Shown: positions 19,762 to 29,277, numbered from the stretch's first letter. The stretch is DNA of 49,225 nucleotides from Erysipelotrichaceae bacterium (GCA_028723085.1 JAQYFP010000037.1:1-49225); one strand, 5' to 3'. Made by a program: numbers and translations. Notes: generated by a model from the letters alone, not told the origin.

Positions 19762-20478
19762 TTACTCCAATCCAAATTTTTCAGCTGCCTCATCTATTGC
19801 TTTACGACATTTTTGAACACCAGCTGTAATACCATCTGGATCTTTGAAAATAGCACTAGATAAAACAATAACATCTGGGTTACATTCAATTAGTGGTTCC
19901 ATATTATCATGTCTTAATCCTCCATCAATTGCTAATTCACATTTAGGATTTTTTTCATCGATTAGTTTTCTTGCACGTTTAACTAAATCAATTACACTAC
20001 GACGCCAACCCCAGTTATCATGTCCATCTGTTTCGTCAACTCCATGAGTAACGATTTGTAAACGATCAATATCATAAATTGATTCTTCTACAAATGAAAG
20101 AGGAGTATAACATCCAACAGTTAAACCAACTTTAATTTTTCTTTCACGACACCAGTTAATAATATATGCCAACTGAGCTCCAATAAAATGCTCTGCAGGA
20201 ATAATTAGCATATTAGCACCAGCATCATAAATTTGATCAATAAACATGATGTCCATACTTTCTGTATAGATGTGGCATTCAATTGGTTTATCTGTATAAT
20301 CTCTCATACCTTTAATAACTTGCCATCCACCCATAAGTTTCATGTTTCTTAAATCATGCATATCTGCTGCATCAGAATGAATATAATCAGCCCCAGCATC
20401 AGATGCTTCTTTAACAATATCCGCAATATGTCCATAATCTACGTGTGCTAATCCAGCTGCAATTTTAATATGTTTCAT
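19762..20478 (-). CDS. ribulose-phosphate 3-epimerase-like TIM-barrel protein
   Basis: Overall RPE layout, DADYIHSDAADMHD, IECHIY, LAIDGGLRHDN; ATG at 20478 after AGGAGG. Confidence 0.85.
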   Translation of the reverse strand: MKHIKIAAGLAHVDYGHIADIVKEASDAGADYIHSDAADMHDLRNMKLMGGWQVIKGMRDYTDKPIECHIYTESMDIMFIDQIYDAGANMLIIPAEHFIGAQLAYIINWCRERKIKVGLTVGCYTPLSFVEESIYDIDRLQIVTHGVDETDGHDNWGWRRSVIDLVKRARKLIDEKNPKCELAIDGGLRHDNMEPLIECNPDVIVLSSAIFKDPDGITAGVQKCRKAIDEAAEKFGLE

Positions 20479-20562
20479 ATTTTTCCTCCTCAAATCTTTG
20501 ATACGTACAAATTATATCGAATGAATTCTAAAAAAGAAACAAGCCTAATTGCACATATGTAA

Positions 20563-20576
20563 CCACATTAATGTGG
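20563..20576. promoter_or_regulatory. 14-bp perfect palindrome upstream of the epimerase-like gene
   Basis: CCACATTAATGTGG. Confidence 0.5.
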
Positions 20577-20669
20577 CAATAAATAAACAGACTCAAATCT
20601 ATAATATAACAAAATATTCAAAATTGTTTTTGAACGACCAAATTAGAATTATTTATTCATACATACCAC

Positions 20670-20699
20670 AATAGCCCTTGGTTTTGACCAAGGGCTATT
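20670..20699 (-). terminator. hairpin after the surface-protein cluster
   Basis: AATAGCCCTTGG-TTTTGA-CCAAGGGCTATT (plus-strand reading); weak U-tract. Confidence 0.6.
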
Positions 20700-20701
20700 C
20701 A

Positions 20702-21637
20702 TTAACTATTTTGTTTTCTACGATAAACAATTAATACAATAATAACTAAAGCACTAATTCCTAGTAAACCAATATATAAACCAGTATTAGATTGAACACC
20801 AGTGTTCGTTCCTTTTTTACGTTTATTAATGATTTCTACGTTATCGCCTTTAATTTTATAAGAAACATTGTAGTTTGAATCTACATTAATTTCTTTAACT
20901 GTCCATTCGTATTCATCACTTAAATGATCAAATTTATATGTCCAATTATTGTCTTGAGACAATTGAATCACTTCATCTTCTTTTCCATCTTTATATAATT
21001 GAACATCTACAGAAGTAGGACGATTCTTTTTATTATCGCCTTTCCATGTCTTAGAAACATTAATTGTTTCATAAGTGAATGCTTCAGATACAAAGCTCCA
21101 GTCAACTTCACCTACACGATAAGCGTATTCGTTTCCTAATTCAATCGGAACACTTAAATGAATATTTAAATCAAGGGATTCTCCTTTTTGAAGAGTACCC
21201 AAATAAATGTATTCATTCATTCCTTGAATATAAGCACTACCACTATAAATAGTGTTTCCACCACTTGTAATAGTCATAGTCAATTGATTAAGGAAATCAT
21301 TCATTGTGACTTCATTTTCTTCTTCAAGATCTACATTAGGACTCATTGGATTTTCATTTTCATCGTGAACAATGTTTTTAATATAAACCTTAATTTCAGA
21401 ACAATCCGATGCATCATTTAAAATAGATACATTTTCATCTAATTCATCGCCAGGCATTACACCTTTAAAGTTATGAAAGAAATCAGTAGGAGTATATTCA
21501 CTACCACCAAAACCAAATCCTTCTTCTTTACCAGAATAAACTAAAGTATTATCAGCAGCATATACATTACTGCTTAGTCCTAATACCATCACAAAGGCAA
21601 CAAGAACTACACTAAGAGATTTAAATAATTTCTTCAT
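20702..21637 (-). CDS. secreted Cna_B-domain surface protein with C-terminal TM anchor
   Basis: Signal peptide ending VYAAD; Cna_B-like VSKTWKGDNKKNRPTSVDVQLYKDG; C-terminal TM plus RRKQNS. Confidence 0.85.
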   Translation of the reverse strand: MKKLFKSLSVVLVAFVMVLGLSSNVYAADNTLVYSGKEEGFGFGGSEYTPTDFFHNFKGVMPGDELDENVSILNDASDCSEIKVYIKNIVHDENENPMSPNVDLEEENEVTMNDFLNQLTMTITSGGNTIYSGSAYIQGMNEYIYLGTLQKGESLDLNIHLSVPIELGNEYAYRVGEVDWSFVSEAFTYETINVSKTWKGDNKKNRPTSVDVQLYKDGKEDEVIQLSQDNNWTYKFDHLSDEYEWTVKEINVDSNYNVSYKIKGDNVEIINKRKKGTNTGVQSNTGLYIGLLGISALVIIVLIVYRRKQNS

Positions 21638-21639
21638 AG

Positions 21640-22227
21640 TTATTTACCTCCTAATGGGCTATTAGGCCATGCTTCTTTAACAGCATTAGCAGGTTCAGCC
21701 TGAATAGCATCCGCTAAGATTTCTACATGAAGAGTGTAACCATCAACCGGTGCCTTTGTTGCTCCTCGATTACAACCAGAAATTAATTGCCCTGTATATT
21801 TACTTGCCGGAACGGCTGTTTGATAATACCAATAACCATCAGTTCCTTGCTTCCATCCTTGAGCAGTATAGATAATAGTATAATCTGTACCTTCCTTAGG
21901 AATGTCAGAAAGTACATTTCCTTCATAATCTTGCCAAGTAACAACAACAGTAGCACGAATATACGCACTAATATTTCCGGTATTTTGAATGCTTACATTA
22001 CTTTTTACTAAACCGTTATCATCAAAATCTTCCTGAACTCTAGTAGCTACATTCCCATATTCAAAATTATTTTGGACATTATCTGTTTTTGTCATTAAGA
22101 AAGCTGCAGTTCCATCAACAACACCAACTAATAAGAATAGTGCACATGCCAATAGAACAAAAGATTTTTTAAAGCGAAGACGATTCGCATTTTTTAAAAT
22201 TCCATTTTTAATTTTTTTCATACTCAT
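21640..22227 (-). CDS. SipW-dependent-type TasA/camelysin-like protein
   Basis: N-terminal hydrophobic stretch, AAFLMTKTDNVQNNFEYGNV. Confidence 0.8.
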   Translation of the reverse strand: MSMKKIKNGILKNANRLRFKKSFVLLACALFLLVGVVDGTAAFLMTKTDNVQNNFEYGNVATRVQEDFDDNGLVKSNVSIQNTGNISAYIRATVVVTWQDYEGNVLSDIPKEGTDYTIIYTAQGWKQGTDGYWYYQTAVPASKYTGQLISGCNRGATKAPVDGYTLHVEILADAIQAEPANAVKEAWPNSPLGGK

Positions 22228-22238
22228 CGTCTCCTTTC

Positions 22239-25200
22239 TTAATTAGAAAATCTATTGTCACAATATGACGCACCATTTAGCCATTTCCATTTGTTGCTAT
22301 CAGTTGCATGATTTGTTTCTGTTTCTCGTTTATTTGTAAAAGAAACTTCACCATTACTTGATGTTGTAACTGTTACAGTTTTAGAATTGTCTCCATCTAA
22401 TAAATATCTCCAACTCCAATTAGTATCTTCTGAAACAGTATATTCACCAATAGGAAGACCTGTAATGGTTGTACTCCATCCATTTCCGGATTTCTGATCA
22501 TTAACAATTATTACAACCCTCAAGTTTTGAACTGATTGTGTTGGAGTACCATCTTTACCATTCACGATAAATACATATGATTGATTTTCATCAATAGAAT
22601 CATGACCTGATTTTGTGATTGTTAAAGATTTAGTTTGTGGATGCAATAAGAATGCTAATCTAGTTCCATCATCATTAAGGCCACTTGGATCCTTCCAAGA
22701 ACAATCTGGTTCACATGATTCATGAATAAATTCAACAAATTCATTCACATTATCTTTAATAAGATTTTCCCCATTATACAAAGATACTTTTACATTTACT
22801 TTTATATCATTTCTAGAATTCATGTATTTAACATTATTTATTATCAATAAGTCATTATCACTAATTATAGGATTTGGTGTAATAGCTGGTTCTGAACCAA
22901 TCATATTATTTGCTTCAACTTTTTCACTTCCAGATTCATGAATCCAACGAACTTTCATGTTTGTATATCCACCAGGTGCTATATCACCATACCACACATC
23001 ACAATCTTTAAATGTTAGTTCAGGTACAAATACACTAATTTTTCCATCGTCTTCTCCATTTGTTGCTTGAGCAGATTTACCTACAGAATCTTTGTCTGCA
23101 GACTCAGGGGTTAATGTGACTTTTACAGTATAATTTTGATCCTGTGTTAAATTTTTATAATTATTTAATCCTTCAACATTAACAGTAACATATGCATATT
23201 GCCAAGGCTCTAACCCTAATAAACTGTTTTCACTTAACTTAAATTTCTTATCTTTTATTCCTTCTATACTAGCTGTAGCAATATTTTCTACATCTAAACT
23301 ACCATATAAATAAACATTACTATCAGGTGCATTTACTGTTACATTCTTAATTGGAACATTTACTTTTGGTTGTTCAAATTGTTCCATAACTGTTCCATTA
23401 GATGCAATTATTTCTGAATCTGTCGTGTTAGTAAGAACATTATTTCCACCTAAGAATCCATCTCTGACGACAATTGGAATTTCAATAATCAATTTACGAC
23501 CGTAGAAATCACCAGGTTTATTAGGATCATTTTCTTGACGTCCTGTTTCAGTAGAGCAATAGTTTTGACTAAAATCAAAACCAGTAACTGTGATTGTTTT
23601 ACCATCGTCACCAATTTCTGCTGTTAAACCACTATTAACCTCAGCTCCCCATTCACCTTCTTTGGTATATGGTGCTGTTTTTACAGTGATACTACTTGCA
23701 TCAGCTCCCGATGGTAATTCGAACTGATCAGAAATAACATCTTGTACAATGGTTTCACTATCTAATTGAACACTAGCTGAACCTGTTTGTATGTTCTCAC
23801 TAATAGTTTGGAAAATTTGATTTAAAGATGCACTGTCTGTTGCTGTTAAATAATAATTCTCTGCTGTACTACGGTCGAAATTTTTTGTTATTTCCCAACA
23901 AGTTGCAAAACTTTTCCATGCATACTTAATACCTATTTCTGTTGCATCTTTATAATTGCTAGACAGGTAATTCAAGAATCTATTCCCTGCTGCAATGTCT
24001 ACACCTCGAACATCGCCAAAAATTGCTTGTATAACGCTAGCTCCCCAAGCAGAACCTACACTACCATCACATGGAACATCTGATTGAATTGAATAATCTA
24101 TTTTATCTCCGTGTAATTGATCTGGGTTTACTCCATTAAAAATACCAACTGAATAAACTGTCACACCTGCTTGCTTCAAATTATATGAAGATGAAATTGC
24201 AGTTTTTGCAACACTTGTACTAAATTCTGAAAATGTTGTAGGAACACCATCCGTAAACATAATTACAACTTTTTGACGATTTGTGTTTGCACCTGTATAG
24301 TTATATCCACTTCCCATTAAAGTTTCCGCTGTTTGCATACCAGCACCAGCATTTGTTGATCCAGATAGAGAATTAGAAAGTCCTGCCACTTTTCCTTTAA
24401 GTGTAGTTTCTCCTGCTCCATCTACGAATGTCCACCCTTGTAGAGTTGTTGCATTCTCTCCATATGTAACAATTGCCATACGATTATCACATTCATTTGA
24501 ATACTTATTTGCTACCTCACTAATAAATGCTTGTACGGCTTCTTTCATTGCATATTGGCGACGCTCTGAAATTGTACTTGTACTATCCCCATTAAAGTCA
24601 TACGCCATTGATCTGGACTGATCTAAAACCAACACAATATCTACTGGAGTTGATGTTGTGACAGTAGTAGTTGTTGTGTGTCCTGTTACATAACTTTCAA
24701 GACGTAATGTATATGAACCATCTTTATTTTCTATTACTGTTTTACTTGTATCAATACCCTTGTTATCAACTAATGTAGAATTACTATCGTCACCTACAGC
24801 GCGCAATGCTTTCATCAAACGACTTTGTTTCGCAACATTTACTGCTGGTAGGAATGGTCCTGCTTCTGTAAATGTATAGCTTTGTACTGGTTCTTGTACT
24901 TCTTGTGATGCTGCATATTCTGATAATGCATTAAATTGTTCTTCACTTAGTTGCTGTAAGTATGAATCAATTTCTTCTTGAGAACTTAAATTCATTATGA
25001 AGTTATATTGTTCAACAACACTCATGTTTACAAAATCAACATTTTCTTCTTGTGGAGCCACAGGCTCTTCTACTTCATCAACAATATCTTCACTTGTATT
25101 TTCTTCCTCTTGTTCTTCTGGAATTTGTGTTTCATCATTTGTTTCTTGGTCAACAACTTCTTGTGTAATTTCAATGTTATCATCTGGATTTGCCGAAATA

Positions 25201-25286
25201 GGAGAAATTGGACTAATACAGAATCCCATTGCTAAACAAATAATGATTGCTATCAACTTATAGTGATCTAAAATCTTTTTTTTCAT
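22239..25286 (-). CDS. large vWA-domain surface protein/adhesin
   Basis: Signal peptide; MIDAS LVLDQSRSM; C-terminal Cna_B-like region. Confidence 0.88.
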   Translation of the reverse strand: MKKKILDHYKLIAIIICLAMGFCISPISPISANPDDNIEITQEVVDQETNDETQIPEEQEEENTSEDIVDEVEEPVAPQEENVDFVNMSVVEQYNFIMNLSSQEEIDSYLQQLSEEQFNALSEYAASQEVQEPVQSYTFTEAGPFLPAVNVAKQSRLMKALRAVGDDSNSTLVDNKGIDTSKTVIENKDGSYTLRLESYVTGHTTTTTVTTSTPVDIVLVLDQSRSMAYDFNGDSTSTISERRQYAMKEAVQAFISEVANKYSNECDNRMAIVTYGENATTLQGWTFVDGAGETTLKGKVAGLSNSLSGSTNAGAGMQTAETLMGSGYNYTGANTNRQKVVIMFTDGVPTTFSEFSTSVAKTAISSSYNLKQAGVTVYSVGIFNGVNPDQLHGDKIDYSIQSDVPCDGSVGSAWGASVIQAIFGDVRGVDIAAGNRFLNYLSSNYKDATEIGIKYAWKSFATCWEITKNFDRSTAENYYLTATDSASLNQIFQTISENIQTGSASVQLDSETIVQDVISDQFELPSGADASSITVKTAPYTKEGEWGAEVNSGLTAEIGDDGKTITVTGFDFSQNYCSTETGRQENDPNKPGDFYGRKLIIEIPIVVRDGFLGGNNVLTNTTDSEIIASNGTVMEQFEQPKVNVPIKNVTVNAPDSNVYLYGSLDVENIATASIEGIKDKKFKLSENSLLGLEPWQYAYVTVNVEGLNNYKNLTQDQNYTVKVTLTPESADKDSVGKSAQATNGEDDGKISVFVPELTFKDCDVWYGDIAPGGYTNMKVRWIHESGSEKVEANNMIGSEPAITPNPIISDNDLLIINNVKYMNSRNDIKVNVKVSLYNGENLIKDNVNEFVEFIHESCEPDCSWKDPSGLNDDGTRLAFLLHPQTKSLTITKSGHDSIDENQSYVFIVNGKDGTPTQSVQNLRVVIIVNDQKSGNGWSTTITGLPIGEYTVSEDTNWSWRYLLDGDNSKTVTVTTSSNGEVSFTNKRETETNHATDSNKWKWLNGASYCDNRFSN

Positions 25287-25304
25287 TTATTTTCTCCCCT
25301 TTCT

Positions 25305-25907
25305 TTATTGTTTATTTTCTTCAGGCCAACCCTGAGCTTGTAAAACATCTTCTCCATTGTTATCAACTTGCACAGCTTGTGCACATACATCTATATAAGA
25401 AGTACAGTTTTGATATTCATTAGGAGTATGTTTATTAAACACGACTGAATCAAATAAAACACTCGTTGATTCCCCTGCTTTTACAGGTTTGTTGTAGTAA
25501 CAATAACCATCTCTATAAGTCCAATTCTCATTATCAATTGTGAATTGAATTACACTTTGATTATTATTTCCTACTTGAATTTCCGTTGGAAGAGAAGTAT
25601 TCGATACATCATTAATTCTTGTATCCACTACCACTCGAATCCACGCATCACTACTTCCTGTATTCTTAACAGAAACGATCTTGGAAACTCTTTCTCCTGG
25701 CATTACTCCTGTAATTCCTTCTTTAGGAAAATCAATCAATGTTCCATCAGATTGTTGTGATTTCTCTACTAATTCAATTGTTACTCCACCAGAAGTAATA
25801 ACATTATGAGCAACATCTTCATAAGTGTAGTAAGCAATTGTTCCACCACCTGCAATAGCACAACAAATCAATATTGTAGCAGCTAGTAAACCCTTTCTCT
25901 TATTCAT
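25305..25907 (-). CDS. SipW-dependent-type TasA/camelysin-like protein
   Basis: GGGTIAYYTYEDVAHNVITSGGVTIELVEK. Confidence 0.82.
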   Translation of the reverse strand: MNKRKGLLAATILICCAIAGGGTIAYYTYEDVAHNVITSGGVTIELVEKSQQSDGTLIDFPKEGITGVMPGERVSKIVSVKNTGSSDAWIRVVVDTRINDVSNTSLPTEIQVGNNNQSVIQFTIDNENWTYRDGYCYYNKPVKAGESTSVLFDSVVFNKHTPNEYQNCTSYIDVCAQAVQVDNNGEDVLQAQGWPEENKQ

Positions 25908-25950
25908 AAAATTCTCCTCCTCTATTTATTATTTATTAATCTAACTATTA

Positions 25951-26015
25951 GGCTATATGAGAACATACGAACAACATTCATATATTCTCATATAGCCCTG
26001 CACCAAACAGTGCAG
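25951..26015. repeat. two tandem hairpins within the TasA-like cluster
   Basis: GGCTATATGAGAA...TTCTCATATAGCC (13-bp arms) then CTGCAC-CAAACA-GTGCAG. Confidence 0.8.
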
Positions 26016-26042
26016 AGCAAATATTTAATTAAAATCTAATGA

Positions 26043-26714
26043 TTACCAAATATAATCAGCTACTGGTTTTCCATAGTATTCAGAAATAGCTGATTCAATA
26101 GTATCGAATCCCTCAGATTGGAATCCAACTGCATTAACAACCATATTCCATGTTCCGTCATAAACAGTTTTTCCGTCAACTAATACATATTTACCATTTT
26201 CATTTTGTGTAACTTTTTTATCCATATAAACTTGATCTAATAATTGTGCAGAAGTAGCGCCTGCTGCTGTTGGAGCAGAACCTGCTACAAAGTGAACATA
26301 TCCATTGTAAGCAACACCATCAATTTCTTTGCTTCCTAAGAATGTAGATTTAGTTTCAGTTACATTTTTACCATAGTTAAAGTGTAAGCTGTTTCCTAAT
26401 CCTGGAGCTGTTGGAGAGTTATCATCACCATCATCTAATGCTGATGGTACCCAAACTTCAATCCAAGTATAAGCTGCATTTTTCCCATCATTTCTAACAG
26501 TTACAGCTTTTTCAACATTGTTTTGAGTTTTTGTTCCTGGCATTAATTGAGCGCCTTGATCAAATTTTTCTACCAATGTGATATCTACATTCCCTACTGT
26601 AAATACGTTAGTTTGTTGATCTGTATCAGTAAAATACGCTAATGTTCCTCCAACGGCTGTTAAAGCTAATCCACCGATTAATGCCATTGATAATACTTTT
26701 TTCTTTGTGTTCAT
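26043..26714 (-). CDS. TasA/camelysin family (SipW substrate-type) protein
   Basis: LAYFTDTDQQTNVFTVGNVDITLVEKFD. Confidence 0.88.
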   Translation of the reverse strand: MNTKKKVLSMALIGGLALTAVGGTLAYFTDTDQQTNVFTVGNVDITLVEKFDQGAQLMPGTKTQNNVEKAVTVRNDGKNAAYTWIEVWVPSALDDGDDNSPTAPGLGNSLHFNYGKNVTETKSTFLGSKEIDGVAYNGYVHFVAGSAPTAAGATSAQLLDQVYMDKKVTQNENGKYVLVDGKTVYDGTWNMVVNAVGFQSEGFDTIESAISEYYGKPVADYIW

Positions 26715-26768
26715 AAAATTTAATTGTTCCTTTCTCGTATTAATTTTTTAAATTTAATAAAGTTTGTT

Positions 26769-27338
26769 TTACCATTTAACTTCATCATAAGCAGTTGATA
26801 CATTTGTTAAATTTTCATATTGTACGGCTGCTGCTTGGAATGTTAATGTAGCTGTTTTAGCAGCACTAGCTTCTTCTTTTGTTAATTCATTGCTAACAAT
26901 AATTTGATCATTTTGTAAAACACTATATGAAACTCCAGCTTTAGCATCCGTGGCATCCACAAAACGATAATAAACACCTGGTTCACCATCCAATGCATCC
27001 CATCCACTTTCTATGGCATAACCAACTTTCTTGTTGTCATCTTTAAAACCTGGCCATTTACTGTCATCTACCTTTACAAATAACCAACACGCTTCACTAC
27101 CAGCTTGCACAGTTACTTTAGGGTCTTTTTCAATGTTTGTTCCAGGGATAATTGTGTACTTATCTCCTGTTGTTTCAGCTAATGTAATATTGATATCACC
27201 ATATGTAAAAGTATTTTTTACTTGTTCTGTTTTAGAAGTTAACCAAGCGATTGTTCCACCTGTTACCAATCCAACTACCAACATCAAAGACATCATGACA
27301 ACCATCATTTTTCCAGATACTGTCTTTTTATTTTTCAT
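26769..27338 (-). CDS. SipW-dependent-type TasA-like protein
   Basis: GGTIAWLTSKTEQVKNTFTYGDINITLAET. Confidence 0.85.
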   Translation of the reverse strand: MKNKKTVSGKMMVVMMSLMLVVGLVTGGTIAWLTSKTEQVKNTFTYGDINITLAETTGDKYTIIPGTNIEKDPKVTVQAGSEACWLFVKVDDSKWPGFKDDNKKVGYAIESGWDALDGEPGVYYRFVDATDAKAGVSYSVLQNDQIIVSNELTKEEASAAKTATLTFQAAAVQYENLTNVSTAYDEVKW

Positions 27339-27389
27339 TTCAATATTCCCTCCTTTCTTTTATATATGTGTTTTAAATTTTAACTTATT

Positions 27390-27980
27390 TTATTGAAAAT
27401 TTGCTGCTTTCCAAGCATCTGCTGCTGAAGTGAATCCATCAGCTTGTACAGCATAAGCAGTTACAGTAATATTAGCATCTTTAGCATCTTTGTAAGCTGC
27501 TGCATCTGCTGTTCCACTGATTTTGAAGTTTTCAAATACAACTACATTTTCACCTGCTTGATTTGTAGTAGCACGTGCATAAATATTTGTTGTACCATCT
27601 ACTAATGTCCAACCATTCGCAGCCATTTGATCTGCAATAGTGTTTGAAGAATCTTCAATAGCTGAAATTCCGTTTTCAACTTTTACGAATAGCCAACAAG
27701 CTTCGCTTCCTGTTGTTACATGAACAATTGGATCTTTAGTATAAGTATGTCCTGGTAACAAATGATATTCATTTGCTTTGACACGTTCAGCTCCTGCAAT
27801 TACTGTTCCATCAGTGTTTACATCTGCTTCATCTAATGTAATAGCTACATTACCAACAGTGAATGTGTTTGTTACTGTTTCTTTGTCTGTCAAGTATGCA
27901 ACAGTTCCTACGATTGTTACAGCTACAAGTGCAAAGGCACAGCATAGTGTTAATAAAACTTTTTTTGTTTTTGCCTTCAT
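27390..27980 (-). CDS. SipW-dependent-type TasA-like protein
   Basis: VGTVAYLTDKETVTNTFTVGNVAITLDEAD; ATG at 27980 after GAGGGAAAAAAG. Confidence 0.85.
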   Translation of the reverse strand: MKAKTKKVLLTLCCAFALVAVTIVGTVAYLTDKETVTNTFTVGNVAITLDEADVNTDGTVIAGAERVKANEYHLLPGHTYTKDPIVHVTTGSEACWLFVKVENGISAIEDSSNTIADQMAANGWTLVDGTTNIYARATTNQAGENVVVFENFKISGTADAAAYKDAKDANITVTAYAVQADGFTSAADAWKAANFQ

Positions 27981-28024
27981 CTTTTTTCCCTCTTTTCTTT
28001 GTGGCATTTTTCTATGGGTAAACC

Positions 28025-28570
28025 TTATTTGGTTTTATCCCCTTTGGTTTTTTTCTTTGTTTCATCTTCATCGTCTTCTGGTAGATCTGGTAGGAAAATA
28101 AAGATAAAACAAATGGCTACAACAGCTATGGCAATATACATTCCAGGGGGATGTTGTATAAAGTTAGCTAAGAATCCTAACATTGGAATGGTAAATACAG
28201 GGCTTCCTACTATATTTTTATAGTGAACAAGTCCTCCATCCACGTTTTCATTGGCATCTCCTTTGGTTCTGAATCGCAATACGCTTGGATCTTCATCATC
28301 TGGCACGACTTCTACGATACGATGGGTAGCCATAGTGTCTTCATCAATCATAAAAGTAATGACATCGCCTGGTTCTAATTCGGTGTAGTCAACATCTTTG
28401 ACGTAGATTAGACTTCCTACATGGTATGTTGGTTCCATTGATCCCGACAAAACCGATAGAGGAGTAAGTCCTATGAGTCTTACACCGGCTAGAAGAATCG
28501 CTAAGATGATTAAACATACAATCAGTATTGTGGAGAGTATATTCCATATTTTCAAAATACTTTTCTTCAT
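28025..28570 (-). CDS. sipW: signal peptidase I, SipW (ER-like) type
   Basis: VLSGSMEPTYHVGSLIYVK; MATHRIVEV with His in place of the general-base Lys. Confidence 0.9.
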   Translation of the reverse strand: MKKSILKIWNILSTILIVCLIILAILLAGVRLIGLTPLSVLSGSMEPTYHVGSLIYVKDVDYTELEPGDVITFMIDEDTMATHRIVEVVPDDEDPSVLRFRTKGDANENVDGGLVHYKNIVGSPVFTIPMLGFLANFIQHPPGMYIAIAVVAICFIFIFLPDLPEDDEDETKKKTKGDKTK

Positions 28571-28612
28571 TTTATGTTTTATTTAAGTGGTTTCTCCTTT
28601 CTTTTATCCTTT

Positions 28613-28666
28613 AAAAAAAAGGATTGTACTAAAAATGTTTTGACACACTATAACTTTAGTACAATC
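28613..28666 (-). terminator. terminator/attenuator hairpin between phosphoesterase and sipW
   Basis: GATTGTACTAAA...TTTAGTACAATC (12-bp arms, 21-nt loop) then CTTTTTTTT on the minus strand. Confidence 0.7.
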
Positions 28667-28690
28667 TTAAAATGTTTTCAATATGGATGT

Positions 28691-28724
28691 TAAAAATGAC
28701 AAAAACGTTGTATAAAAATGACAA
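28691..28724. repeat. 12-bp direct repeat, 22-nt period
   Basis: TAAAAATGACAA at 28691-28702 and 28713-28724. Confidence 0.75.
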
Positions 28725-28728
28725 TACT

Positions 28729-29277
28729 TTATACTTGGTCACAATCAATTCTTTCAATAGTTTGTATTTTATTGTTCTCAATATTGATAACACAATAACT
28801 CGAAGGTTTTCGTGTCCAATCTTTATTGATTTCTCTAACTTTTAAAGGATTACATGAACCAGGATTTATCGAATATTTTCCATTTTCTTGTTCGTTTTTA
28901 AAGACATGGGTATGTCCTTGTAGTAAACAATCTGCTTTCCAGGCATTTAAATAAAGAAAATCATCTTCATATAAATGATGTCCATGGCAAGCTATAAAAT
29001 GAACACCTTCATACGTAAATACCATTTCTTCTGGTGTAGCTTCATTTGTTGATCGATACTCAATAATAATGTCTTTATAAGTTTTAGGTTTAATATGATA
29101 GTTATAATCACAGTTTCCTAAGACATACATAAAATCATTTGTATATTCTTCCATGTCACTTTTAGTAAACTGACTATCTCCTAAATATATTTTAGGAGAA
29201 TTAGGATATTTTTCTTTTAAAAAATCAAAGACTTCTTTTCTACCATGAGCATCACTAAACACAATTAATTGTTTCAT
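28729..29277 (-). CDS. YfcE-like metallophosphoesterase
   Basis: SDAHG, LGDSQF, GNCDY, CHGHH, GHTHV. Confidence 0.92.
   Translation of the reverse strand: MKQLIVFSDAHGRKEVFDFLKEKYPNSPKIYLGDSQFTKSDMEEYTNDFMYVLGNCDYNYHIKPKTYKDIIIEYRSTNEATPEEMVFTYEGVHFIACHGHHLYEDDFLYLNAWKADCLLQGHTHVFKNEQENGKYSINPGSCNPLKVREINKDWTRKPSSYCVINIENNKIQTIERIDCDQV

Noticed and set aside
27031-28223. Plus-strand ORFs opposite TasA-like and sipW genes (27031, 27778, 27999)
   Set aside because: Antisense shadows of well-supported coding genes, without RBS or domain signal.
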